Source of the DNA: Methylomonas methanica
GTDB lineage: Bacteria; Pseudomonadota; Gammaproteobacteria; Methylococcales; Methylomonadaceae
Assembly: GCA_001644045.1 (NCBI GenBank)
Contig: LUUF01000115.1
Coordinates: 1 to 64,000, forward strand
Length of the DNA: 64,000 nt
Direction of reading: 5' to 3'
Below are positions 1 to 9,304 of this stretch, piece by piece. The position numbers were made by a program, and so were the translations under genes. A model generated the notes under the pieces. It worked only from the letters and a program-made list of their open reading frames with translations. It was not told where the DNA came from and did not search any database. The first letter of the stretch is position 1; each line of letters begins with the position of its first letter.

Positions 1-58
1 ATTACGCTATCGCTAATCGGAGCTACCTTTTGCTGGAGAGCTAATTTGCCAACATTGG

Positions 59-3000
59 CTAAGGTTTCGCCCCCAACCTCGCCAGCAACTTCTCCAAAAA
101 CACCACTTTATCCTCCATATCCTTAAAGGTCTGGGTAAAGCGTAATTTATCCGCACCGTCGAATTTATACACCTGCGACTGACTTTGAATCATCAGGATC
201 AATTCGCCGGTATCGATTTGCGGCGCCGAGGTAAACACGATGCGGCCGCCGGTAGCGTGGGCCTCGATTTTGCGGATGCCCAGATGCGCAGCTTGTTGTT
301 TCAGTTCGGTGATCGCGAACAAGGCTTTGACTTGATCCGGCAATAAGCCGAAGCGGTCGATCATTTCGATTTTTAACTTGCGCAAATCGTCTTCGGTTTC
401 GGCGCTGGCGATGCGTTTGTACAAAACTAGGCGGGCGTGGATGTCCGGCAAGTAGTCTTCCGGAATCAGCGCGGCGACTTGCAAATCCACTTCGGGGCCG
501 GTGTCCAACGGCGCGTCCAGTTCCGGTTGTTTGCCGGATTTCAAGGCTTTGACCGCGCGTTCCAGCAACTCGGTGTACAAGGTAAAACCTATTTCCTGAA
601 TCTGGCCGCTTTGTTCATCGCCCAGCAACTCGCCGGCACCGCGGATTTCCATGTCATGCGAAGACAGCATGAAGCCGGCACCGAGTTCGCCGGATGTTTC
701 GAAGGCTTCCAGGCGTTTGATCGCATCTTTGGTCATTAACGACTTGGGGGGCACGATGCAGTAGGCATACGCGCGGTGATGCGAACGGCCGACCCGGCCG
801 CGCAACTGGTGTAACTGGGCCAGGCCCAGTTTGTCGGCGCGGTTGATGACGATGGTGTTGGCGCTGGGGATGTCGATGCCGCTTTCGATGATAGTGCTGG
901 CAATCAGCAGATTGAAACGCTGGTGATAAAAATCCAGCATGATTTGCTCCAGCTCGCGTTCGGCCATCTGCCCATGGGCGATCTGAATCCGCGCTTCCGG
1001 CACCAGTTCGCCCAACTCACGCATCATTTTGTCCATGGTCTTGACGTCGTTGTGCAGAAAAAATACCTGGCCGCCGCGCTTGATTTCCCGTTGGCAGGCT
1101 TCCTGCACTTGCGAGTCTATCCATTCGGTGACAAAGGTTTTGATCGCATGGCGGTTTGGCGGCGGGGTGGCGATGATGGAAATATCGCGCAGTCCGGCCA
1201 TGGCCATGTTCAGTGTACGCGGGATCGGCGTCGCGGTCAGCGTCAACAAGTCCAGCTCGTGGCGCAGCTTTTTGAAATGTTCTTTTTGCGTCACGCCAAA
1301 CCGGTGTTCCTCGTCGATGATCACCAGGCCTAGTGCTTTGTATTTCATTTCCTTGGACAACAATTTGTGGGTGCCGATGACGATATCGACCTTGCCGTCG
1401 GCCAAGTCATCGGCGATGGCTTTTTGCTGTTTGGGCGTGACAAAGCGCGAGGTGACTTCGATCCGTACCGGCCAGTCGGCGAAGCGGTCGCGGAAGTTTT
1501 GATAATGCTGCTGGGCGAGCAGGGTAGTCGGCACCAGTACCGCGACCTGTTTGCCGCTTTGCACTGCGACAAAGGCCGCGCGCATCGCCACTTCGGTTTT
1601 GCCGAAACCGACATCGCCGCAGACTACACGGTCCATCGGTTGGGTGGCGGCCATGTCTTGCAAGATGGCCTCGATGGCGCTGAGCTGATCCGGGGTTTCC
1701 TCGAACGGGAAGGCGGCGGCAAAAGCGTTATAGTCGCTGTTATCGATGTTAAAGGCAAAGCCTTCGCGGGCGGCGCGTTTGGCGTGGATGTCCAGCAATT
1801 CGGCGGCCACGTCGCGGGCGCGCTCCATGGCTTTTTTCTTGGCTTTACTCCATTGGTCGGTGCCGAGGCGGTGCAGCGGGGCGTTTTCGGCGCTGACGCC
1901 GCTGTAACGGCCGATCATGTGCAAGGAGGCCACCGGCACGTAAATTTTGTCGTTATTGGCGTATTCCAGCATCAAAAATTCGGCGTCGATGCCGCCGACG
2001 TTGAGGATCTGCAAGCCCAGGTAGCGGCCGACGCCGTGTTCCTGATGCACCACCGGCGAACCGATGGTCAGCTCGTCGAGGTTGTTGAAGATGTTTTCCA
2101 GTGCACGAGCCGCCGATTTTTGCCGGCGCCGGCGTTGCTGGACTTTCTCGCCGCTGAGCTGGCTTTCGGTGATGATGGCTAGTTTTGTACTTTCGAGCCA
2201 CAGACCATGATCCATCGGCGCGACGACGATGCACGGCGAATGGTCGGTTTGCAGAAATTCCGGCCAACTTTGCACTTGTTTGGCGGCGAGTTTGACGCTT
2301 TTCAGCTTGTCGATCAGGCCTTCGCGGTGGCCGGCGGTTTCGGCAACGAACAGGATTTTGCCGTCAAAACCTTCGATGAATTGGCGCAATCGTTGCGCGG
2401 GTTCTTTCAATCGACTGTCAATCGCCACATCAGGCAGCAATTTGCAGTCAAACGAGTGGGCGGTTTCCGCTTCGTTGTCCAGCACGGCGCGGCTGAAGTT
2501 ATCGGTGTGTTGCTGGATTTCTTCGGCCGACAGAAACAGGCGGGTCGGCGGCAACAATGGGCGGTCGGTATCGTACTTGCGTTGCTGGTAGCGTTCGTCG
2601 GCTTCGCTGTAGAAACGCTGGGCGTTCTCGGCAAAGTTGGCTGGCAGCACAAACAACGCAGTCTTGGGTAAATAGGCAAATAGCGATTCGGTGCGTTCGA
2701 CGAATAGCGGCAAGTAATATTCGATGCCGGCCGGGGCGATTTGCTTGGAAACGTCGAGGTACAGATTGTTTTTGGGCGAGGCGTCCGGGAATTGCTCGCG
2801 GAAGGCCTGGCGGAAGCGTTTGATGGCTTCGTCGGTAAATGGAAACTCGCGAGCCGGAAATAGTTCGACTTTTTGCATTTTGTCTTGCGACATTTGCGTG
2901 TCCGGGTCGAAGCTGCGGATCGACTCGACGTCGTCGTCGAACAATTCGATCCGGTAAGGTTGCTTGGAACCCATCGGGAACAAGTCCAGGATTGAACCGC

Positions 3001-3502
3001 GCACCGCGAATTCGCCGTGTTGATAGACTTGCGACACGCATTGATAGCCAACCGCTTCCAGTTTGGCGCGGGTGACTTCCAGGCTCAGGGTGCCGCCGAC
3101 TTCGATGGCAAAGCTGTGAGCCAGAATATGCTCGCGCGGCGCCAGGCGGTGCATCAGGGTTGCGACCGACAGGATCAGCGCGCCGCGTTTGGTGTCGGGT
3201 AGCAAGGCCAGGGTGCGCAAGCGCTCCGAGATGATTTCCGGCAACGGCGAGAATACGTCGTAAGGCAGGGTTTCCCAATCCGGAAAATGCAGAATCGGCA
3301 GGCTGTTGTCTAAGAAAAATGCCAGTTCATGTTCCAGACGCAACGCGGTTTGGGTGTCCGGCGTGACGATGACCAACAGGCGTTTTTCCTGGGTGATGGC
3401 TTGAGCCAGCGTAAACGAGTCGCCGCAGCCGCTCAGGCCGCTCCAGAATACCGTGGTGGGTTGCTGCGGCAATGCAGCGGCGGGTATTAGCGGTAAAGAC
3501 AT
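59..3502 (-). CDS. mfd: Transcription-repair coupling factor Mfd
   Basis: The 1147-residue protein has the usual Mfd length and domain order. Mfd is a DNA translocase that removes RNA polymerase stalled at lesions and recruits UvrA. An N-terminal UvrB-like module comes first, then a CarD-like RNA polymerase interaction domain near residue 490 (GSPVVHQEHGVGRYLGL), then a superfamily 2 helicase core with Walker A GDVGFGKT near 626 and DEEHRFG near 730, then helicase motif VI (QLRGRVGRS) and the C-terminal TRCF domain. The ATG at 3502 begins MSLPLIPAAALPQQ; no strong ribosome site is visible before it. The gene stands alone, with its stop almost at the window edge. Family assignment is secure. 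Confidence 0.97.
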   Translation of the reverse strand: MSLPLIPAAALPQQPTTVFWSGLSGCGDSFTLAQAITQEKRLLVIVTPDTQTALRLEHELAFFLDNSLPILHFPDWETLPYDVFSPLPEIISERLRTLALLPDTKRGALILSVATLMHRLAPREHILAHSFAIEVGGTLSLEVTRAKLEAVGYQCVSQVYQHGEFAVRGSILDLFPMGSKQPYRIELFDDDVESIRSFDPDTQMSQDKMQKVELFPAREFPFTDEAIKRFRQAFREQFPDASPKNNLYLDVSKQIAPAGIEYYLPLFVERTESLFAYLPKTALFVLPANFAENAQRFYSEADERYQQRKYDTDRPLLPPTRLFLSAEEIQQHTDNFSRAVLDNEAETAHSFDCKLLPDVAIDSRLKEPAQRLRQFIEGFDGKILFVAETAGHREGLIDKLKSVKLAAKQVQSWPEFLQTDHSPCIVVAPMDHGLWLESTKLAIITESQLSGEKVQQRRRRQKSAARALENIFNNLDELTIGSPVVHQEHGVGRYLGLQILNVGGIDAEFLMLEYANNDKIYVPVASLHMIGRYSGVSAENAPLHRLGTDQWSKAKKKAMERARDVAAELLDIHAKRAAREGFAFNIDNSDYNAFAAAFPFEETPDQLSAIEAILQDMAATQPMDRVVCGDVGFGKTEVAMRAAFVAVQSGKQVAVLVPTTLLAQQHYQNFRDRFADWPVRIEVTSRFVTPKQQKAIADDLADGKVDIVIGTHKLLSKEMKYKALGLVIIDEEHRFGVTQKEHFKKLRHELDLLTLTATPIPRTLNMAMAGLRDISIIATPPPNRHAIKTFVTEWIDSQVQEACQREIKRGGQVFFLHNDVKTMDKMMRELGELVPEARIQIAHGQMAERELEQIMLDFYHQRFNLLIASTIIESGIDIPSANTIVINRADKLGLAQLHQLRGRVGRSHHRAYAYCIVPPKSLMTKDAIKRLEAFETSGELGAGFMLSSHDMEIRGAGELLGDEQSGQIQEIGFTLYTELLERAVKALKSGKQPELDAPLDTGPEVDLQVAALIPEDYLPDIHARLVLYKRIASAETEDDLRKLKIEMIDRFGLLPDQVKALFAITELKQQAAHLGIRKIEAHATGGRIVFTSAPQIDTGELILMIQSQSQVYKFDGADKLRFTQTFKDMEDKVVFLEKLLARLGAKP

Positions 3503-3818
3503 GGCGATGGAATTGGGTTTCAGAAGGGCGGCATTATAACCGCGATGTTTGGGCTTGGAGTAAGCTTACGCAGCCTATTTGGAAAGTGAGGAGGTCTTTA
3601 TAATCCGGCGAACCAGGGTGTCGCTATTATCGGAACCGGCGGAAAAAATGCGATTGATGCGAGTTAGAGGCTTTGCTAAGTTGCCGTGCAGGCTAGATGC
3701 AGCTTCCGGCGCTTGTATGCGGCTATCGATTGCTGATCCAATAGAAGTATAAAGTTAATTCGATGCACTATTGGCAGTAGCGCAATGGGCGGAGCCTGTA
3801 CGTATTATTTCATAGAGT
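3503..3818. other. Intergenic region between mfd and the PilZ gene
   Basis: This 316-base stretch should hold the mfd promoter, read leftward. I see no convincing open reading frame, RNA gene or strong terminator. A short stretch near 3617 (GTGTCGCTAT) resembles the end sequence of the hairpin repeat family found at 31840 and 56765, but the match is too short to call. Confidence 0.4.
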
Positions 3819-4568
3819 TCAAACGCTTAGATTTTTCTGCTGTAATTCGATTTCCTGCATGTAGCGCTGCACGTTGTTTTCAAACACCGGCGGCATGTGG
3901 GTGAATTTGCAGCCGATGCGATGTTGATAGGTCGTGGCGTTGGCTCGCACATTCGTCACGCTTTTGATCACAAAACCAACGTGGGCTCGACTGCCATCGT
4001 GCAAATACAACGCACATTCGTTTATTACGGTGTCGGGTAGTAAAAAATCGGCAATTTTGGTGTCGGGATTCAAAAACGAAAATCCGGAAATACTGATGTC
4101 GGACATGCTGAAAACTTTGGTTTGCGTATCGGCTTCGCCTTCTTCATTTTCAATGGCAAGGCTGAGTTCGCAGGTGCTGTTTTTATGCGAGAGCGGTATT
4201 TTGACTCGATAATACTGGCGGCGCTGCATCCAGAATATGGCGTCCGGGATGGGCATCGCAAACACCGGATGGCCGTCGCTTTGCGACTTTTTGATGGCTT
4301 TGCCTCGGAACGAGACTTTAATTCCTTCGTATTCGGTACGGAATAGCACTTTTGCGGAGCTTAACAGCTGTTTATTCAGCAATTCAGTAGGGGCAACATC
4401 CAGCGTGATCAGGTTGGCTTTTTGATCAAGATCGATAATGGTGGTCAAAAACGATTGGTTATGTTCGCCAAAATGTGCGGAGATAATGCACTTCTTTTTT
4501 ATTAAATCGCTCAAGTGACCAAAAATCAGCTTGGCGCTTCTAACGAGATAGTCGGATTCTTTTTGCAT
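3819..4568 (-). CDS. YcgR-like PilZ domain protein (c-di-GMP effector)
   Basis: The 249-residue protein has the two-part layout of YcgR flagellar brake proteins. An N-terminal YcgR-type beta domain (about 1-105) is followed by a PilZ domain. The PilZ part shows the c-di-GMP binding signature: an arginine-rich RRQYYRVKIPL near residue 117 (RxxxR) and DISISGFSF near 157 (D/NxSxxG). YcgR proteins bind c-di-GMP and slow the flagellar motor or act on other surface machinery. No flagellar genes are nearby, so the target is unknown. The HD-GYP (47688) and GGDEF (53053) proteins in this window could belong to the same signalling network; that is inference. Confidence 0.85.
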   Translation of the reverse strand: MQKESDYLVRSAKLIFGHLSDLIKKKCIISAHFGEHNQSFLTTIIDLDQKANLITLDVAPTELLNKQLLSSAKVLFRTEYEGIKVSFRGKAIKKSQSDGHPVFAMPIPDAIFWMQRRQYYRVKIPLSHKNSTCELSLAIENEEGEADTQTKVFSMSDISISGFSFLNPDTKIADFLLPDTVINECALYLHDGSRAHVGFVIKSVTNVRANATTYQHRIGCKFTHMPPVFENNVQRYMQEIELQQKNLSV

Positions 4569-4647
4569 TAAATTGCTAAATATTGCGGATAGGTAAGAGC
4601 ACTACTGTAAAATACCGCAGATTATAGTGCATATGGAAGGAGTTTTG

Positions 4648-4968
4648 ATGGGTTGGTTGCTATTGTTCGCCGCGGGTTGCTCGGAAATCGTGTTTGCGAT
4701 AAGTCTTAAATACAATGACGGGTTTACCAAGTTATGGCCAAGCGTAGTGACCGGCGTGTCGGGTGCGGGCAGTTTTTACCTGCTAATGCTGGCGATCAGG
4801 ACGCTGCCATTAGGTACGGCCTACGCGGTGTGGACCGGTATGGGCGCGGTTGGCGTAGCGATAATCGGGATTTTTCTATTTAAGGAATCGGCGGACTGGT
4901 TTCGATTGGCGTCGATTCTGTTAATCATCGTCGGCATCGTCGGTTTGAAGCTGACGCATGTGGAATAA
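4648..4968 (+). CDS. sugE: SMR-family small exporter, Gdx/SugE type
   Basis: This is a 106-residue, four-helix small multidrug resistance protein. The conserved membrane glutamate lies in CSEIVFAISLKY, and LPLGTAYAVWTGMGAVG is the family signature. The run LKYNDGFTKLWPS points to the SugE/Gdx subgroup, whose characterised members export guanidinium, rather than to EmrE. The ATG at 4648 is preferred over an upstream GTG at 4627 because AAGGAG sits just before it. The stop overlaps the start of tusB by one base, so the two are probably co-transcribed. I looked for a guanidine riboswitch upstream and saw none. Confidence 0.88.
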   Translation: MGWLLLFAAGCSEIVFAISLKYNDGFTKLWPSVVTGVSGAGSFYLLMLAIRTLPLGTAYAVWTGMGAVGVAIIGIFLFKESADWFRLASILLIIVGIVGLKLTHVE

Positions 4969-5261
4969 TGCTGCATTTGCTGTCGCAATTGCCGTTGCAG
5001 GCAGCTGTTATTGAGCGCATTGGCAGTGGTGACGATGTCGTTTTGATGGATGGCGCGGTGTGTGCCGCGCTGGCCGGCCACAGTGGCAATGACTTGTTGC
5101 GGCAATTGCTGACGCAGTCGTGCAAAGTTTATGCATTGCAAGAGATGTTGCTGGTTCATGGCGTCGAGCTGCAACGCTTGTTGGCCGGTGTGGAGTCGGT
5201 CGATTACACAGGCTTGGTCGAACTGACCGTACGGAATCCGGTGATTCATTCATGGTGTTGA
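4968..5261 (+). CDS. tusB: Sulfur relay protein TusB/DsrH
   Basis: The 97-residue protein matches the TusB/DsrH family: it starts MLHLLSQLPLQ, has the central VLMDGAVCAAL segment, and ends with NPVIHSWC, near the usual length of about 95. In the TusBCD complex TusB helps pass persulfide sulfur to TusE for 2-thiolation of tRNA wobble uridine. The gene overlaps the sugE stop (TAATG) and the next gene, tusE. tusC and tusD, its normal complex partners, are not next to it in this window, which is unusual; they may lie elsewhere. Confidence 0.8.
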   Translation: MLHLLSQLPLQAAVIERIGSGDDVVLMDGAVCAALAGHSGNDLLRQLLTQSCKVYALQEMLLVHGVELQRLLAGVESVDYTGLVELTVRNPVIHSWC

Positions 5262-5584
5262 TGGTTGATGGCATTGCATTGCCAACCAGCGACGATGGTT
5301 TTCTCCGAGATGCCGGGCAATGGAATCGCTGCGTGGCGGACGAGTTGGCCCGGCTTGAGTCTATCGAAATTAGCGATGCGCATTGGGAAATCCTGCTGTA
5401 CATGCGCGACTATTACCGGCAATTCCAGCACTTGCCCAATGCCCGGATGTTTGTGGCGGCTATCCGCAAGCAATTCGGCGAAGACAAGGGCAATAGCCGT
5501 TATCTGCAAAAACTGTTTCCGCAAGGGCCGTTGAAATACGCTTGTAAAATCGCCGGTTTGCCCAAGCCGCCTACCTGTTTATAA
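5252..5584 (+). CDS. tusE: TusE/DsrC family sulfur carrier with two C-terminal cysteines
   Basis: This DsrC/TusE family protein of about 110 residues has HWEILLYMRDYYRQF, GNSRYLQKLFPQGPLKYAC and a C-terminal arm ending KPPTCL. The penultimate Cys is the sulfur-accepting residue of TusE. A second Cys lies ten residues before it (CKIAGLPKPPTC, C-x10-C), the arrangement of true DsrC proteins; E. coli TusE has Thr there. No dsrAB genes are near. The start could be ATG 5252 or ATG 5261; both overlap the tusB stop. It probably works with TusB in sulfur transfer, and a DsrC-like trisulfide role is possible. Confidence 0.85.
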   Translation: MVLMVDGIALPTSDDGFLRDAGQWNRCVADELARLESIEISDAHWEILLYMRDYYRQFQHLPNARMFVAAIRKQFGEDKGNSRYLQKLFPQGPLKYACKIAGLPKPPTCL

Positions 5585-5606
5585 AAAATGTTTTTGAGAG
5601 ATTTTC

Positions 5607-6917
5607 ATGAGTAATCCCCGCGTTGGATTTATTAGTTTGGGTTGTCCCAAAGCCCTGGTCGATAGCGAACAGATTTTGACCCGCTTGCGTAGCGAAGGCT
5701 ACCAAGTCTCGCCAAACTATAAAGATTCGGATTTGGTGATCGTCAACACCTGCGGCTTTATCGATGCGGCGGTAGAGGAGTCGCTGGACAGCATCGGTGA
5801 AGCGTTGGCGGAAAACGGCAAGGTTATCGTCACCGGTTGCCTGGGCGCGCGCCAGGACGAGATTTTGGCGCGCCATCCGCAGGTTCTAAAAATCACCGGC
5901 GCTCATGCCACCGATGAAGTGGTGTCGGCGGTGCACGAATATCTGCCGCCAGCGCACAACCCGTTTACCGACTTGGTGCCGCCGCAAGGCATCAAGCTGA
6001 CGCCCAAGCACTATGCCTATCTGAAAATATCGGAAGGCTGCAATCATCGATGCACGTTTTGTATCATTCCGTCGATGCGCGGCGATTTGGTCAGCCGGCC
6101 TATCGACGATGTGATGCTGGAAGCCGAACGTTTGGCCGATGCCGGCGTTAAGGAGTTGCTGATCGTTTCTCAAGATACCAGCGCTTACGGTCTGGATTTG
6201 AAATACGCGAGTCGGCGTTGGCGCGGGCGTGAATTACAGACCCGCTTCTATGATTTGGCCGAAGCATTGGGGGAGTTGGGGATTTGGGCGCGGATGCATT
6301 ACGTCTACCCTTATCCGCATGTCGATGAAGTGGTGCCGTTGATGGCGGAAGGAAAAATCCTGCCGTATCTGGATATTCCGTTTCAGCACGCCAATAGTCG
6401 GATATTGAAGTTAATGAAGCGGCCTGCGGCCGCGGAAAACAATCTGGAACGTATCCGCGCCTGGCGGAAGATTTGTCCGGATTTGACGATCCGCAGTACC
6501 TTTATCGTCGGTTTTCCTGGCGAGACCGAGCAAGAGTTTGAAGAGTTGTTGCAATTCTTAAGCGAAGCGCAAATGGATAGGGTAGGTTGTTTTGCCTATT
6601 CGCCGGTGAAGGGTGCGGTAGCCAACGATTTGCCGGATGCCGTACCGGAAGAAGTCAAGCAAGAGCGCTTGGCGAGATTTATGGAGCATCAGTCGGCAAT
6701 CAGTGCCGAGCGCTTGCAGCGCCGGGTCGGCAGAGTCGAGACAGTATTGGTCGATGAAGTGGTCGAGGAGGGGGCGGTCGCGCGCAGCCAAAGCGATGCA
6801 CCTGAAATTGACGGCCAGGTGTTTATCGACGGCGCAAGCCATTTACAAGTCGGCGATTTCGTCGATGTCGAAATCGAGGAAGCCGACGAGTATGACTTGT
6901 GGGGTAAACTGATCTAA
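5607..6917 (+). CDS. rimO: Ribosomal protein S12 methylthiotransferase RimO
   Basis: The 436-residue protein modifies the beta carbon of a conserved aspartate in ribosomal protein S12. The N-terminal methylthiotransferase domain has three cluster cysteines ([21 protein letters not shown]). A radical SAM core follows with CNHRCTFC near residues 145-152, then a C-terminal TRAM domain ([10 protein letters not shown] onward). The opening [18 protein letters not shown] is typical of RimO rather than MiaB. The gene follows tusE by 22 bases and ends at a bidirectional terminator. Nearness to sulfur-relay genes fits its need for sulfur, but this is only context. Confidence 0.96.
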   Translation: MSNPRVGFISLGCPKALVDSEQILTRLRSEGYQVSPNYKDSDLVIVNTCGFIDAAVEESLDSIGEALAENGKVIVTGCLGARQDEILARHPQVLKITGAHATDEVVSAVHEYLPPAHNPFTDLVPPQGIKLTPKHYAYLKISEGCNHRCTFCIIPSMRGDLVSRPIDDVMLEAERLADAGVKELLIVSQDTSAYGLDLKYASRRWRGRELQTRFYDLAEALGELGIWARMHYVYPYPHVDEVVPLMAEGKILPYLDIPFQHANSRILKLMKRPAAAENNLERIRAWRKICPDLTIRSTFIVGFPGETEQEFEELLQFLSEAQMDRVGCFAYSPVKGAVANDLPDAVPEEVKQERLARFMEHQSAISAERLQRRVGRVETVLVDEVVEEGAVARSQSDAPEIDGQVFIDGASHLQVGDFVDVEIEEADEYDLWGKLI

Positions 6918-6918
6918 C

Positions 6919-6947
6919 GAAAAAGCCGCTGGTTAGGCGGCTTTTTC
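6919..6947. terminator. Bidirectional rho-independent terminator between rimO and cspA
   Basis: An 11-base perfect inverted repeat (GAAAAAGCCGC at 6919-6929 and GCGGCTTTTTC at 6937-6947) encloses a 7-base loop. Runs of A on the left and T on the right allow it to end both rimO from the left and the cold-shock gene from the right. Confidence 0.9.
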
Positions 6948-6955
6948 AGTTCAAT

Positions 6956-7165
6956 TTACAGCGGTGTTACGTTTTCCGCTTGTGGACCTTTTTGGCCGTT
7001 GGTCACTTCCATAGTGACTTTTTGGCCTTCTTTCAAGGTTTTGCGGCCGTTGCCGTTGATGGCGCTGAAATGTACGAATACATCTTTGCCGCCTTCTTGC
7101 TCAATGAAGCCGAAGCCTTTTTCATCATTGAACCATTTTACTTTGCCTTCTACTTGAACTGACAT
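6956..7165 (-). CDS. cspA: Cold-shock domain protein (CspA family)
   Basis: The 69-residue single-domain protein carries both RNA-binding motifs of the cold-shock fold, KGFGFIEQ (RNP1) and DVFVHFSAI (RNP2). Such proteins bind single-stranded RNA and DNA and melt RNA structure. The gene is monocistronic, convergent with rimO and separated from it by the shared terminator. The 457-base region upstream would allow a long 5' untranslated leader, as in cold-inducible csp genes, but nothing in the sequence proves cold induction. Which Csp paralogue this is cannot be told. Confidence 0.93.
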   Translation of the reverse strand: MSVQVEGKVKWFNDEKGFGFIEQEGGKDVFVHFSAINGNGRKTLKEGQKVTMEVTNGQKGPQAENVTPL

Positions 7166-7622
7166 AAATCTCTCTTGCTAAAAAGTGCTAATCGCTGGTT
7201 TGTAACTAGGGTTGGTGAATAAAGCAGGTAATGGAAAACAATGTTTGTTGATCCGATTGCAGACTTGAAAAGCGACAACGATACCGAGCTAAATCGACTC
7301 CATTATACATCGCAATCGGCGGGTATCCATAAAAACTAGCTAGATTTTGCGAGTTAAATGCTTGTGACAATAGTTTGTCGGTTGTCTTATTGGGGGGGGG
7401 ATTAGAGGCTAACGCAGGTTGCGGGTGGCTATTGAAAAGCTAAGATATTGAAAAGAACTGGTTTTTTACGGTGGTTTTGTGTGTTGCTGTTTTGTGTAAA
7501 TTAGACTTTTGGCGATTGCAAACGGCAAATGACTCGCCGCAAAAAAGCAAAAAAATTACTAGATTTTGCAATTGACCTATTGGGCAGACCATGAAAAAAA
7601 GCCGCCCAATAAGCTTATCGCT
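7166..7622. other. Intergenic region: csp leader side and nhaD 3' end
   Basis: This 457-base stretch lies between two leftward genes. It holds the presumed csp promoter and leader. A nine-G run sits at 7392-7400. At 7579-7610 a 7-base inverted repeat (ATTGGGC and GCCCAAT) encloses an A/T-rich loop; it lies just past the nhaD stop and may end that transcript. No further gene is visible. Confidence 0.45.
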
Positions 7623-9062
7623 TCAAAAATAACTGCCGTTAAGCAGGAAATGGGTAGCAATACTGCCGAAAAAACCGATCAAAATGACCGGCATCCATTT
7701 CAAGTGTGCGCTAAAGGTGTAAAGGCCTTTCATTTGACCCATCAAACCTACCCCGGCCGCTGAGCCGATTGCCAGCAAACTGCCGCCGACGCCGGCGGTC
7801 AACGTTACCAGCAGCCATTGGCCCTGGGATATTTCCGGATGCATGGTCAGTACCGCAAACATGATGGTGCCGTTGTCGATGAATGCCGACAGGATGCCGA
7901 CCACTATATTGGCGATGGTCGGATCCATGCCCACGTACAACACATCAGAAGCCATGGTCAAATAACCGATGAAGCTCAAACCGCCGACGCTGATCATCAC
8001 GCCGTAAAAAAACAGCAGGGTGTCCCATTCCAGCGAGGCAACGCTTTTGAACACGTCGAATTTTTGGTTTGATTTGGCGTCGGGAAGCGCGACGTTAAAC
8101 AATTTATACACATGGGCGAAATCGCTCACTTTACCGTTGTCCTTCTCGGCGGTTTTTTGCAGATAGAAACCCAGGAATTTCAGATAGGTCAGACCCGCCA
8201 ACATGCCGGCCGCCGGTGGCAGCTTCAATAAGTTCTCAAAGCATACGGCCGTGACAATGGTTAGCAAAAACAGCACGATCATCGTCATGGCGCCGCGTTT
8301 CATTTTTGGTGCTTTACCTACTGCCGCCGGCTGTAGTTTGGGTATCCAGAAATGCATGATTACCGCCGGCAGCGCGAAATTGACCACGGCGGGAATGAAT
8401 AGCGAGTAAAAATCTTTAAATGGCACTACCTTGCTTTGCCAAACCAACAGCGTGGTGATGTCGCCGAATGGGCTGAACGAGCCGCCGGCATTGGTCGCCA
8501 CCACAACGTTGATGCACGCCAAGGTAACGAACTTGCGGTTGTCCTTGCCCATGGCCGCGATCACTGCGCCCATCAGTAGGGCAGTGGTCAAGTTGTTGCA
8601 AACCGAGGACATAAAGAACGACATGATGCCGGTAATCCAGAACAGTTTGCGGTAGCTGAAGCCTTTGCTAAGTAACCAGACCCGCAGATTATCAAATACG
8701 CCGCGATCTTCCATCGCGTTGAGATAGGCCATCGACACCATGATGAATAAAAACAGTTCCGCGTAGCCTTCCAGGCACGCGCGGAAGGCATGGCCGGCCT
8801 GTTCGCTCATGCCGTTATTCACGTAAATACCGGCGATGAAAGCCCAGATCAAGCTCGCCGCCAAAACCATGGGTTTGGATTTGTTTAATTCGGTGACTTC
8901 TTCGGTCATCGCCAGCAGGTAGGCTAGGGCAAAAATGCCGATGGCTAAATAACCGACCCAGTGTTTGGTGAGATTGAGGACGTGTGATGCTTGTTCCGCA
9001 TCTGCCCAGGCTATCAGTGGTGAGCACGTGAGCAAAAATAGTAGAAGGATGCGCGAAAACAC
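7623..9062 (-). CDS. nhaD: Na+/H+ antiporter NhaD
   Basis: This inner-membrane antiporter of the NhaD/ArsB (ion transporter) superfamily exchanges cytoplasmic Na+ or Li+ for protons. Recognisable segments are LAMTEEVTELNKSKPM, SSVCNNLTTALLMGAV, NAGGSFSPFGDITTLLVW and ILSAFIDNGTIMFAV. I place the start at GTG 9062 because GAAAGGAG lies seven bases upstream and the N-terminus then becomes a clean signal-like segment (FSRILLLFLLTCSPLIAWA), giving 479 residues. The longer frame from 9170 would add a charged, unlikely extension that falls within the structured leader. The gene is transcribed alone. Confidence 0.93.
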   Translation of the reverse strand: MFSRILLLFLLTCSPLIAWADAEQASHVLNLTKHWVGYLAIGIFALAYLLAMTEEVTELNKSKPMVLAASLIWAFIAGIYVNNGMSEQAGHAFRACLEGYAELFLFIMVSMAYLNAMEDRGVFDNLRVWLLSKGFSYRKLFWITGIMSFFMSSVCNNLTTALLMGAVIAAMGKDNRKFVTLACINVVVATNAGGSFSPFGDITTLLVWQSKVVPFKDFYSLFIPAVVNFALPAVIMHFWIPKLQPAAVGKAPKMKRGAMTMIVLFLLTIVTAVCFENLLKLPPAAGMLAGLTYLKFLGFYLQKTAEKDNGKVSDFAHVYKLFNVALPDAKSNQKFDVFKSVASLEWDTLLFFYGVMISVGGLSFIGYLTMASDVLYVGMDPTIANIVVGILSAFIDNGTIMFAVLTMHPEISQGQWLLVTLTAGVGGSLLAIGSAAGVGLMGQMKGLYTFSAHLKWMPVILIGFFGSIATHFLLNGSYF

Positions 9063-9165
9063 GGGTGAACTCCTTTCAATAACTGGGTGCTGGACAGCCA
9101 CGGCAGTGAGTGGGTTCCTCGGCCGTGACTGCTTTTGCCTTGCCCGTTTTAATACGGGCTTGGCG
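9063..9165 (-). promoter_or_regulatory. Structured leader upstream of nhaD (candidate cis-regulatory RNA)
   Basis: On the nhaD strand two strong hairpins precede the ribosome site. One has six base pairs (GCCCGT at 9142-9147 with ACGGGC at 9154-9159). The other has nine pairs with one G-T wobble (arms 9096-9104 and 9122-9130). A GGAACCCACTCACT loop and a CCAGCACCCAG stretch lie near the start codon. Structure is seen directly. A role as an ion- or pH-sensing leader is inference, and I could not match it to a known riboswitch class. Confidence 0.4.
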
Positions 9166-9304
9166 ATCACGATATTACAAGTTTATAGCTGTATAGCGAG
9201 TGTAGCTTAGCATCGCTAAAACGCAGGGACCCCGCTTGGGATGCCCTGCTTTTATTTGTCTTTCGCTAGTCTACCGGGGATAGGCCTAAAGTCTTGCCTA
9301 TGTT

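Noticed and set aside
1367-2182. 271-codon frame opposite mfd
   Set aside because: It is an antisense shadow of the conserved Mfd translocase domain.
4569-4647. Guanidine riboswitch upstream of the Gdx/SugE gene
   Set aside because: No ykkC-type, paired ACGR-loop or class III signature was found in this short stretch.
7392-7400. G9 run as a phase-variation tract
   Set aside because: It lies far from any start or promoter that can be defined, so there is no support for switching.
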